Positions 10,101 through 22,100 of a stretch of DNA of 64,000 nucleotides are shown piece by piece. This DNA comes from Calliopum simillimum (Eukaryota > Arthropoda > Insecta > Diptera > Lauxaniidae): assembly GCA_951812925.1 (NCBI GenBank), contig OX638369.1, forward strand, positions 65,300,228 to 65,364,227, read 5' to 3'. The position numbers were made by a program, and so were the translations under genes. Each line of letters starts with the position of its first letter. The stretch's first letter is position 1. Under the pieces are notes generated by a model. The model saw only the letters and a program-made list of their open reading frames with translations. It was not told where the DNA came from and did no database searches.

Positions 10101-13100
10101 TAAAAATAACATAGTCTTGTTACATCGCTTCAAAAATAGCAAAAAACTGTGAAAACTATCTATGTACTAACCCATTTTGCCAAAAAAGGTGCTCAAAATT
10201 CGATTTTAGAAAGTATGCCATTTTGCACAGGAGGCTTAGGATTATTGATTTTGTCATATTAAAATAGCTTTTTTGAACACCGTGCATTATATAAACGGCG
10301 TCATTGATAAATAGATAGATTTGTGATGAAAGGATATGTATGTATGTATGTACCTTGTTGAAAAGGTGAATTAAGTACTAATTAACAATTGATATATCTG
10401 ATTTAGGCACAATTTTCTTTTATTTGAAATGCCACAATTTCATCGAATTTTTTTTTTTTTGATAAATCGTATGTTAAGGATATAAACCACTCTAATATTC
10501 TTATCCATTCTACATAGTTTTTTTTCTGATCAGACTTAAAATCTTCAAAATTTAATAAGATTTCATAATGTTTGACATTATTTGTGACGCGTCATGACAA
10601 AATGGCCCTTATCTTGCCAGAGGTCAAATTTGAGTTTTTAATACCATTAGATAAACGATAAAATTCTGCAGAGAATGCAGAAATAATAGTTCAAAACTGT
10701 CTTAACCCTTTCGAACCAAAAAAAAATTTTAAATTATATCACTTGCTAGTTGAGCTTGAGATATGTAGGTAGCGTTTGGTGTGTCAGAAACCCAAAACAT
10801 GAAATTTTGACATAAACTCATGTTTCGTCCTGTACTGAAAATTTTACTCTGGCAAGATAAGGTCCCTTTTGTCACAACGCATCACATTTGTTAAAATAAA
10901 AATCTAGTTTTCGTACGTCAATTTACAACTTTTTGTTCATTCCAATTTAAATGGTATTTCGGGAGGAAAAAAAAAAGGAAAAAACTAACAAAATATTCAG
11001 AACTAGACTACAAAATTCGGTTCATGCTATAAAATTAAAATAATAGCATCGTTTTAAATTCAATAATTATAGGCTATTTATTTAAATGCCCCATCGCCAA
11101 AAGAAAAGCTTTTCATTAAAAAAAAAAAAAAATGGACCAACTCAATTTTCACGGGTCAGTCTTGTACAAGCGCAGTAGCTACTCATTATTTAAAAAATTA
11201 AAAATTTTTATTAAAAATTGCCCGCTTAATTTGACTAGCAAACTATTTGTTGGATATATTATAGACTGATCCGCGGCCGATGGTCGCCGCGAAGCCGGTT
11301 TTGGATTTTGGGAGTTTTAAATCCTGAGCTGCGGCCGCAGGCCGCCCACTTACCACTACTTTTATGTAAAATTACTGTTTTTGTAGTAGTAGTGAATTTG
11401 TTGTTGTAAAGTTATAGTTGTAAAGCTGGTTCTCTTTGTTGTTTTTGTAGGAGTACTAAAGTTGTTGTTGTTATTAAAAGTTCCTTATTTCAAGAAAATT
11501 GATTTGGCCTATTTTTTTTTTTAATGAAAAGCTTGGCACACAGGTGCCAATCGAAGTAAAAGCTGGCCAAAAAAGTAATTCTGCACGTAAACTTTTGAAA
11601 ATCAGTTTTTAGGCACTAGGGATAGCAAGTGCAACTTTTGAGCAAAAATAAGTTGAGTTCGGACAAGGGGGCGTGGCACCTCCCATATAAGCAAGTTTAA
11701 AATTAAGAATATTAAATGAAAGCTTTGAGCAAAAACTAGGCGAACTAGGACAAAAGGGTATGGCACCTCCCATATAAATAAAAAATCTAAAATACAATAC
11801 AGCCATTCTGATTTCGCTGAAATTTGGAACATAGTTTCATGCCTAGTCTTTAAGAAAGGGCAAAAAAAAATTTTGCGATTTTTTTCGTGGCTTGTGGAAG
11901 GGTGCAAAGAGTGAAAAAATCTGTAAATTGTGACAAACTCTCCTCAAATAATTGTCAATAACTTGGACATTTCTTAAACGATTTTCATGTTCAGACTACT
12001 CTTGGAAAGGTGTTGAATTAGGCTATAAAATTTTAAAAAGTACTAAATGTACTACTATTTTAGTCCTAAACTACAAAAAACGTGCCCAGGTACACCTATT
12101 GTACCTTCCAAAATATATTTTTTGGAAGAAAAAGAAAAATTCTTTCATATGACTAAATTTCAAGAAGGTATTTTTCAAATTACGGCTGCAAGTTGATTGA
12201 CCCACATGTAGGGGTTAAACAGGGTTAAAATTTTATACGAAAATATTCCCCGCAATATCCTGCATAAGTTTGCTGAACACATGATACACCTCAGATGTAA
12301 GGATCATATAGTTTAATTCATCGAATTAACACAAGAATGCGGTATTTTTGATTTGTCCATGTACAGTGGATAAAAAAATGTAACGTGCTGGAGAAAAACC
12401 ACGAGAAACGGGTATTTTTTTTAACGTCTGCTTTAAGAATTTTTTGGATTTTCTAATGTGTTTTTAAAAAAGTTCGAAATTGCCGAACAGTGTTATTATT
12501 TACGTACCTGGGGGGTATCCTCCATACTATCCAATGACGTTTTTAACATTTTTTTTTGTTTTGGAAACTTTACTCTTGTAAAGTAGAAAAATAATCTGTT
12601 TTAGGAACTACGACTTTGCGTTAAGGTACAAGAGAGGCAACTCGATATTACGTAATGTTTCAAACGCCAAATCATGCGCTGGTGTTCTCTTTACAAAACT
12701 AGGCTGAAAAAATAATAGAAATCGCAAACCAATTTCACGATTTTTGGCCAGCTTTTACTTCGATTGGCTGTGTGCGATGGGGCATTTAAATAGCCTATAA
12801 TTATTGACTACTTACTTTAGTCCAATATACGTCCCGTATGTGTTTTCCCGAAATAGCTCTGCTAGCTTAAGCTTAAGCAAACTTTTTTTAAAAAAATTAA
12901 GAGCCTAAAATTCGGTGTTTGGACCCAAAATTACCCTATAATTATGGCATCTTTTTTTTTTTCAGCTCTTTCATTTTCGCTCTGTTAACTAAATGGACGT
13001 ACATTAAACAACATTATTTGAAATGCTCATAACTCCGTCAATAGTCAACCAAATCATGAAATTTTTTTTTGAAGTTTTTATTTTTAAGAAAATTTTTTAT

Positions 13101-16100
13101 AAAAAAAACCAAAGTTTTTTTAAAATACAATAACTTTTTTATTAAATTTTCAACTTTTGAAACTAAATTGCTATTTTCTTCGATTTTTTTAAAAAAATTT
13201 CTAAAAAAAACTTTAATGCATTTGACAAATTTTAAGACTTACCTCTGCGGGTAAGGGGTCAGAATATGCCCGAGCGTTGCGCCTTGAAAGAAAATCCACA
13301 ATTCCCGTAACTGGCACTGACAAGGCGAGTCGATGCCGCCTTCAAATAAGCATCTAGTCGAAATCCTGAAGCGTCTGACCTAGAGTTGGCGGCCCCCAGA
13401 TTAGCGTCTGTTCAGATTGGGCGGCTGCAATTGAAAGTGAATTTGGCCACTATATTTGCAGCGCCATTTTGTATTTCGAAAAATGGATTTCAGATTCGTT
13501 ATGAGTAACATTTGAAATTCTCATATACCGTTTTTGGTGGTAATAGATGCAGTTTAGCAGTATTTGTTCCACCATTTTGGATCCGCCGTTTTTGTTTTTT
13601 TGAAAATGGATTTCAGATTCGTAATCAGCGTCATTAAAAATCTCAAATTACCGACCTTCACGAGAAAAGATCCAGTTAAGCATTATTTGTCCACCATTGT
13701 GGATCCGCCATATTGTTTTTTGAAAAACGGATTTCGGATTCGTAATCAGCATCATCAAAAACCCTTTATCACCGACTTTCAGAGTTTTGGCCAGCTTTTC
13801 GATTTTCCGACCACTGTTTTTAGAAAATTTTAGAAAAGAACATTCAATTTTGACTATAAATTTGGCTAAAAATTTCAAACAGTAGGGGAATGTCGTATAG
13901 GTTGGGACACCGTATAAATTGGGACAGCTGTATTTTTCGAATTGTTGATACTGGCGACACCTATGTAATGACTGTCATAGTAAAGTCTGTTTATAACCTA
14001 ACGTTTCATGTTCATTTGATCGAAGAACTCGATCGAACAACTCGTGTTGATTCTGTCTATGCCATAAAAAGCGTAAATTGTCATATCAAAAAGTTATTTT
14101 CGATAGTTTCTGCGTGTTCACAATTTGCCGAATTTAAATCAATTGTTTCGTGGAAGTGTGTTCACTGTGTCTTGTATTCAGTGTATTTTCATTTAGTATA
14201 TTTTTATTGAAATTTAGTGTTGTGGCTTATTTTGTTTTTTGGCTTTCACGAAATGGCAACTATGTAAAGGTTGGGACACTCATGTCGTATAAGTTGGGAC
14301 AACACTTTTTTATTCCAAGACATTGCGATACCATTTAAATTATATTTTTATAATATTTGATGAATGCAATTGTATTTGTAATAATTAAAAAGCATTCATT
14401 ATAAATTTTTGTAGATTGAGACGCATTTATATGCCTTGAATTTCGCAACGTCACGGTACGTACGGCAAATCCATCCTGGAATTAAATTTTCTTTACTGAA
14501 CATTGACTTATTGCACAAATTCACAGCTTGTTTTTTCATCTCAAACTTTGTAGCCGATTATAGTGTTTTTGACCTCCTATTTACGAAATTGAATTTGGTT
14601 TTTTCTACCACGTTAGGACTCTGAGCAACCTTACGTTAAATTTCGGAAGGCACTGTATTCAGTTATGTGGTGGACTTTCAGCATAAGGCGTTATTTGTTT
14701 ACCCAAATACATCGAAATCATGACATGATACTTAGATAAAAACAAGTTCAGGTTCGTAAGTAAGAGGTCACATCACCATTTTTGGCTATAAAATACCGGA
14801 ATGGAAAACCATTTTAAGATTGTGTTTTAAAAATACAGTTTTTTTATGGCTTTAAAAAAAAAATATATATACAGTAAGAAGTACAACTGTCAACATGATT
14901 GCTATTTTTGACTTTGTACTGCTATAGCGTCCGTTCTGATTACATGACTTATCCCTCTAACTCGTCAGAATTTCGACGTATCCTAAACTTTAAGTGCAAA
15001 AAACGACGTTTTTGCTGTTTTTCAAATTAGGTTCAATTCTTGGTACTTCAATAATTTGAAAAACAGCAAAAACGTCGTTTTTTGCACTTTAAGCTTAGGA
15101 TACCTCGAAATTCTAACGAGGTAGAGGGATTCCGTCGCCAGTTTTGGAATCAGCACAACAAAATCTATTGGAATCGTTTTTTAAACTAGGAAAAATTAAC
15201 GTTCCAGGTTTGTACGCACATCACTTAAAGTGGTGCAAAACTGTCAACATGTTTTCGAAATGGTTTTTTGTTCATTATTTTCTTATGGTGTGAAGTTCGG
15301 TAAAATTGTTTACATATTTGAATAGAGGAAAGGTTAAGCTTCCGTTTGGTTCTCTCGTGGAATAAGTCATATATGTATGTACCCTGCGTGTATGATACAA
15401 AAACAAATCTTTTAAAGATAAGAAAAGATTCGAAAATAAGTTCTCAACCTTAATATGCATACGTACTTTTTAGATATTTCGAAAATCATTTACTGCATTT
15501 TATACAATCTACGATGTCCAAAACGATCATCACATGCCAGTGAAATTGAAAGATTCCCCAAAAGTACAAAGGACTCGTCTTCAGTATGCGGCTTGGCTGG
15601 GAAACACAACCTCCTTAGTAATAGTTGCAGATAATGATATTTACGTTCGACAATCCCCTGCTGAGGAAGAAAGTGTTCGAATAACACACACCGGATACCA
15701 AAATGTGATATACAATGGCGTTCCTGATTGGTTATACCAAGGTTAGGCGATTATTTTAGTATTTTCCTAATATTTTGTATGTGTGATTTACTTCATTTAC
15801 ATTACAGAAGAAATATTTGATCAACCAGAAGCTATTTGGCCTTCACCAGATGGTTCCTTTTTCATGTATGCGTCATTTAATGACACCAATGTCGGAATGA
15901 TGACTTATCCATGGCTAGCTTCAGGTGCTATTATATCAGGTTCGGGTATGAGTTCAGGCACTTCTTTTCCTGAAACAAAAAACGTTCGATATCCTACCCC
16001 AGGAACTTTAAATCCTGAAGTTATCTTATGGGTAGTCGATATAACCAATTTAACGAATGTTCAGCAGTATTTGGTACAGCCGCCACCTTCACTTGACGGG

Positions 16101-19100
16101 CAGTAAGTATTCTTATATCATACATCTGACAAATAGCATTAATTTAAAAAAATTGAAAAAAAAAATATCTCTCAATATTTTGATCATGTATTCAAGATAA
16201 AGGGCTTGTTATATAGAAGGCAGCGCGTGCAGCGCGCGCATCATACGCTTGCTTGCCAACACACGCAAGTAACGCGTGTGCTGTTACATAGAACGCGTAC
16301 ACGCGCTTTCAATTATTAAACAGGCAGACTTGCTATTGCACTTCGCTTATACGTTTTTCTTTCTTCTTTTTTAATTTATTTTATCAACTCCGAAAATAAT
16401 TTATAAATTAATAAACAAAAGAAACGAAATGTCAAACGCAAATGATGCGTTCGAAAAGTTGAAAGTTGATCAACTCTACGCATTGAACACAGCGCGCGCG
16501 TTGTTCGCTTTTCTGTACAAATCACTCTCCATAAGTAGTTATGTTTTCAAATTAACTGTCAAAGCTTTTAAAGCGCACGCTGCCCTCTATATAACAGGCC
16601 CTTAAGAAAGAATTTTTAAATAATTTTGTTCTATTTTTGAGTAATTTTTGATTGAGTTTCCGATTTTTTTTTTTTTTTTCACCCAAAAAAAAATGTACTC
16701 TTATATATTTTAATCTCTTATACTTAAACCACTTGGAAAATAATGTAAGAGGCGATTTTTAGAAAATTTAATAACCTTTGGCTTAAAATCTAGTGCAACT
16801 AAATCAAATATTCTTGACTTGAGATATGACCTAAAATGTGAAACCACCTTCAAAATATGGAAAATAAGTTCGATAGTTCATATCTCGAAACCTATCTATA
16901 AAAATTTTTTTTTGTGACCAAAGCGCATCGGAAAAAATAGTGTAATTTCTTGTATATTTTGGGTGTAAACTAGATTAATCAAGAAAAAATAAAAAAAAAT
17001 AAAAAATAAAAAAATAAAAACAAGGTAAATTTTTATTTTCCAATAAATTTTGCATTTTTATTCGTTATCCAAATAAAAATATGTTCAGAAAGTTCGGTGA
17101 GGTACCTGTAAAGGTCGAAAATTAATAACGTTTTGGAAAGTTTTAATGTAACTTAGGTGCCATGTCCTTTAATTGAATCCATCAAGGTTTTGTTCAGAGC
17201 TTGCTATAAAGATTTCAAGTTTTCTTGTATGATAAACAAAACGGCGTATTTCGTTTCACTCAGTTTTGTTTCTTTGTTGAGTGAGTCCATTCCTGAAAAT
17301 GGCGTAAATGTTATTTTTATTGCATTTTAAAGTCAGGTTTTTTTTAAAATTTTGACGTCATAGAGCAATTCTGTTGATGGATTCATTTTCAACATCAAAA
17401 AACACATGGGAAATAACTATCCTATTTTTGTTTGTTGTTTGGTTTTTTTAGGTCTTTCGTTTTTAATATTGTTATTTCGTACAAATTCTCGAAAACTGAT
17501 CAACCTGTGGATTTCTGTCACACTTTATTGATCGCTGAAAGTTCCCAGATACTATTGCAGAAGAAAAGACGCGGGTTGTCGGCTTTCGAATTAAAAGCCC
17601 GAAATTGTAGGGGCAAACATTAAAGTCACAAATACTAGTGACCTCTAAACATGGTTCGATTTAGCAACAAGGGCAAGCTTGTGCACGAAAAAAAAATATT
17701 GTACTTGCTACTTTATTTCTCATAAATTTTCAAGCCAGAATAGTAACAACTCGCCACTGAAATAAATTTCACCTTACAGTTTTAGTCAATTCAGAATATA
17801 TGCTTGCTGGTAATTTTTTGGAAAAATTGACTTGCTATTAACCTTACTGGTGTAAACCATGTGTAAACGATCAAGATATTTGTTCATGGAACCCGATTTG
17901 GCTATAAATTGCCATAAGCAATAGTAGTATAGTGAGAAAAATTACTACAAAATATTTTTTCAAAATTTAAAAAAATGGCGGAGATATGGGACTTTGAAAT
18001 TTTTAGGTTAGTTTTTTTTTGAGAAGCTATATCTCTAAGTTGAGAAGCTATAACTCTAAAGTTATAGCTTCTCAAAAAAAAACTAACCTAAAGATTTCAA
18101 AGTCCCATATCTCCGCCATTTTTTTAAATTTTGAAAAAATATTTTGTAGTAATTTTTCTCACTATACTACTATTGCTTATGGCAATTTATAGCCAAATCG
18201 GGTTCCATGAACAAATATCGAAAATTAATAACGTTTTGGAAAGTTTTAATGTAACTTAGGTGCCATGTCCTTTAATTGAATCCATCAAGTTGCATTTATT
18301 CAATTCTCAATTTTATGGTGTCAAATGATTTGTCTTGAAACAATTTTTAAAATAAAAACTAGCAAAAATTATTTTTTTTTTTTATATTGTTTACAGTGAA
18401 AAAAAAATTTAAATTGAGTTTCCCAAAATATGTAATTTTTGATATTTTTTATGTTTCTTGCAAAAAAAGCAACAGGTGTAACTTACCAGTCCTCGGTGCC
18501 GTGACATAATCCCCACGGACATAATCCCCATTCACGATATTGGGATTATGTCCGCAAGGTATTCGGACATAATCCCCATTTTTTCAATGGGGATTATGTC
18601 CGCAAATGTTTCGGACATAATCCCCAGGAAAAAACGGACATAGTCCCCATAACGATATTTTGTTATTGACAACAGAGCAGCTCAGGACTTACAACTCCCA
18701 AAAATTCCAATACCGTTTACGCGGCGGCCTTCAGCCGCTGATCAGCCTATAATATATCCAACACCTAGTATGCTAACCACAGTAAATTTACATAAGGGTA
18801 GGGGTAAGTGGGCGGCCTGCGGCCGCAGCTCAGGATTTAAAACTCCCAAAATGCCAACACCGGCTTCGCGGCGGCCTTCGGCCGCGAATCAGTCTATAAT
18901 ATATCCAACACCTAGTTTGCTAGCCACAGTAATTTTTCATAAGAGTAGGGGTAAGTGGGCGGCCTGCGGCCGCAACTCAGGATTTAAAACTCCCAAAAAT
19001 CCAACACCGGCTTCGCGGCGGCCTTCGGCCGCGGATCAGTCTATAACATCCAACACTATATAATTTTTTTAAATGGATTATTGCAAAAATTTTGTTCAAT

Positions 19101-22100
19101 CTTAATTAAATTTTTCGGACATAACCCCCATGGCCAAAATGGGTATTATGACCGAAAAATTTTCGGACATAATCCCCATTTACGAAATGGGGATTATGTC
19201 CGTTGGGATTATGTCCGGTAACCCCAGTCCTCCTGCCTGTGGTTCCCCAGAAAAACAATAACATGTAGTATCTTCCGCAATTTTTCAGTACATTTTTTTA
19301 ATTCAAAATTTTTATTAAATAAAATTTTCAAATGCTGAAGTTAGTTTATTAAATGTTTTTTTGCTTGTTTAGTACTAATGAAAGTACCAACGCACTTTTT
19401 TCAAATTCAAATTATCGTTTAATTAAAAATTTCAAATTCAAAAAAATTGTATTTAAAAATTGCGGTAGAAGGCACATTTTATTGTTTTTCTGGAGAACCA
19501 CTGGAAGAGCCACTCCAATTTTTGGAGGACTGGTAAGTTACACCTGTAGCTTTTTTTGCAAGAAAAATAAAAAATATCAAAAATGATGTATTTTGGGAAA
19601 CTCAATTAAACATTTTTTTTTCAGTTTAAACAATATAACAAAAAAATAAAATAATTTTTGCTGATTTTTATTTTCAAGACAAAGCATTTGACACCATAAA
19701 ATTGAGAATTGGATAAATGCTACTAAAGTTATAGCTTCTCAAAAAAAAAAACTAACCTAAAAATTTCAAAGTCCCACATCTCCACCATTTTTTTAAATTT
19801 TGAAAAATTATTTGGTAGTAATTTTTCTTACTATGCTACTATTACTAAAGTCAATTTATAACCAAATCGGGTGCCATCAAAAAAATCTTGATCGTTTTGA
19901 AATGGTTTACACCTACTGTAAAGTTCAAAAAACAAAAAAAAAAAAAAACGAACTGACCGCGCTAGGGTACGAACCCTTGCTCGCCCGTGTGATATCCTCC
20001 TGCGCTACTGGCGCATATCGTCGGGTTAAAACTACAACTTGACAACTACATTTTTATTGCTTTGAGAAAAACTGTTTTTAAGTTTTTTGAAATTCGAATT
20101 TTGTATTGAAGTTTTATGCCTTTTATTTCTTATATAGTACAGGATAATAACCACGACAAGACTGAGGCGTAGAGCCATTTTTTCTTCATGTTTCTGTACA
20201 CTTAACTCAAAATATCAAAAAATGTAGATGTCCAGTTGTAGTTTTAACCCGACGATATGATGAAGAGGTATAAAATTGTCAGATGAGGCAAATATCTGTC
20301 TCAAAATAAAAATTGTTACTAAAATTACACAGTGCAACAAATTTAAGGGAAACTAATCTGAATTTGTTCTCGATAAATTTTTTTGCTAATTCAGGGCCAC
20401 TGATTCCGAATCCGACAACCGTTTTATCACGTCTGAGATTCGAGTTATCCTTGATTCAAAATGCAGAAAACGCTATTTTCAGACATATGGCGTACATCCA
20501 AGAAAAAAGTGTAATTGACTTTTGCCAGTGGCATTGAATAGCGCTGATTTTTCTCTTCAAGCCATATTTGTATTTTTACCGATTCGATAATTACTTTCTG
20601 AGATATCATCCATTGAAGTAGGGTATCGCAAATACCTGTTATGGACTATATTCAAATTGTATGGCTTTACTTCAATAGATGATATCTCGAAGAGTAATGT
20701 TCCAATTGGAAAAGTCAAAAATATGGTTTTAAGAAGAGGATTAGGGCTATTCAATGTATCTGACAAAAATGAATTACATACACTACTTCTTGGTTGTACG
20801 CAATTTGTCTGAAAATAGCGTATTCTGCACGTTAAATCAAGGATAACTCCGATTTTAGACGTGATAGGAAAAAACGGTTGCCGGATTCGGAATCAGTGAC
20901 CTTGAATTAGCCAAAAAAAGTAATCGAGATCAAATTCAGATTTTTGTATTGCACAGTGTTAGAAAATAAAAATGATTATATATTTTTATGATATTTACCT
21001 TACTCGATCGAGTGGAGTAAACATTATGACATTTACGCGCATTTTTTGGCTAAAAATATAAATTACTTTACATAAAGACAAATGTAGGCTATTTGGAGTA
21101 AATATTACTTTATTATTTAGCTATATTTTATTTGTAAATATTACTTTACGGACCCAACAAATAGTTCATACGTAAGGTAATTTATGTTTGAAATTTAGTG
21201 TTAATTACTGTAATTTATTTACTAGCCGTATGGAGTAAAAATTACGATGCGTATTTTTCTCCGTGTGGAGATGGAATATTTGAACTATGAACCACACTAA
21301 TGGGTATCATTTGAATGATATTGTTTTGGTTATGTTAATCTTACTCTTTAACTGGAATTTTATGCAAAAACTTTTTTCTGAATTATAGAGAATACTATTT
21401 GACTTCAACAAGTTGGATATTAGAAAATAATCATCAGATATCAGCTGTATATATGACACGTTCTCAGAATTACAGTATTATTGCAACATGTTTTGCTGAA
21501 ACAAATTGGTCATGTAATGAGGTATTGCCGTATCCTGTTATATTATTTGATTTCACTATTACTAAAAATGTTTCTACCTTTAGATACACTCGGAGCGGGC
21601 GCCAGAAAACGAATGGCTCGATATTCTACCACATCCTATTTTCGCTCCCGATGGTAACAGTTTTTTGATATTGGCCAGTATTCAGGAGTCCGGAACCGAG
21701 CATTTTACTCATATCAAACATGTAACAATTACGCACCAACGAATTTCAGTAATTTCACATGGCCGTTATGAGGTAATTTTATATTGTCTATTACTATGGC
21801 TTTTTAGGGGATGGCAAATTGGGTTGCTTGAGTTGCTGTTTCGTCAGACATTTTTTTTTGTCTCTTAATATAAGTTTATTTTGCAATAAAACTAAAATTT
21901 TTGGGCCAGTAAATAAAGTTACCCAGGGCGTGTTGTCATCATCTCAAAAAAAAAAAAAAAAAAATCTAGTGGCCTGGCCAAAAATTAAATACTCTACACT
22001 AGTCCGGGTCAAATTTTTTTGTGGCAAAGAGTAAGTAAAACATCTGCGAAAAATTCTAAGAAACTATGCTCAAAAAACCATGGGTCCAAAATCAATATAG

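Larger units (their letters stand above)
8184..10284. mobile_element. CACGG-ended TIR element (CACTA-like), interrupted by two nested transposons
   Basis: The 30-bp terminal inverted repeats start CACGGTGTTCAAACAAGC (8184) and, at the right end, CACGGTGTTCAAAAAAGC on the minus strand (10284); one mismatch was seen over 30 bases. The trinucleotide CAT flanks both ends (8181-8183, 10285-10287), as expected for a 3-bp target duplication. CAC-ended TIRs plus a 3-bp duplication suggest the CACTA/EnSpm group; no transposase remains. The inner insertion at 8244-9593 accounts for about two thirds of its length. Confidence 0.78.
11061..12806. repeat. Widely spaced inverted repeat around composite repeat DNA
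   Basis: CAATAATTATAGGCTATTTA at 11061 is matched by TAAATAGCCTATAATTATTG ending 12806, followed inwards by ATGCCCCATCGC and its complement. An internal fragment near 11551 (AATCGAAGTAAAAGCTGGCC) also pairs with 12748. These may be the ends of one transposon that collected insertions, or two copies in opposite orientation. Confidence 0.5.
18495..19223. mobile_element. Mutator-like (MULE) non-autonomous element with 9-bp duplication
   Basis: The ends GGTGCCGTGACATAATCCCC and (minus strand) GGTTACCGGACATAATCCCA are flanked by identical CCAGTCCTC at 18486-18494 and 19224-19232. Removing the element plus one duplication restores a sequence that pairs with the other foldback arm (19525 leftwards: CCAGTCCTCC ... 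CCAGAAAAACAATAA). A 9-bp duplication is the Mutator hallmark; the family call is inference. It is 729 bp with no transposase. Confidence 0.75.
17844..19922. mobile_element. Long foldback element, disrupted by a rearrangement and a Mutator-like insertion
   Basis: The left terminus TTACTGGTGTAAACCATG and the right terminus (minus strand TTACAGTAGGTGTAAACCAT) begin long inverted arms. The matched order in both arms is CCCGATTTGG, GGAGATNTGGGACTTTGAAA, GAGAAGCTATAAC, AATTCTCAATTTTATGGTGT, AACAGGTGTAACTTACCAGT. The right arm is 19233-19922 without insertions. The left arm is interrupted by an extra inverted tract (about 18046-18289) and by the element at 18495-19223. No transposase is recognisable. 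Confidence 0.72.

Noticed and set aside
13564..13833. 89-residue ORF with MDFRFVISV/NGFRIRNQ repeats
   Set aside because: Tandem repeat units at DNA level; no start context or coding bias.
17116..18289. 71-bp identical direct repeats as LTRs of a small LTR element (TRIM)
   Set aside because: Ends are not TG...CA, no primer-binding or purine tract, no target duplication. The second copy is joined to an inverted tract, which fits a rearrangement better.
18770..19063. Repetitive 97-residue ORF (PTPASRRPSAA) as a gene
   Set aside because: It is the translation of the 147-bp tandem unit inside a transposon; the period of 147 is a multiple of three, which keeps the frame open.
18501..19217. CRISPR-like array from regularly repeated GGACATAATCCCC
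   Set aside because: Eukaryotic context, alternating orientation, very short irregular spacers; it is a transposon terminal array.
19950..20020. Functional tRNA gene
   Set aside because: A and B boxes exist but the anticodon and acceptor stems cannot be built properly; annotated as tRNA-like only.
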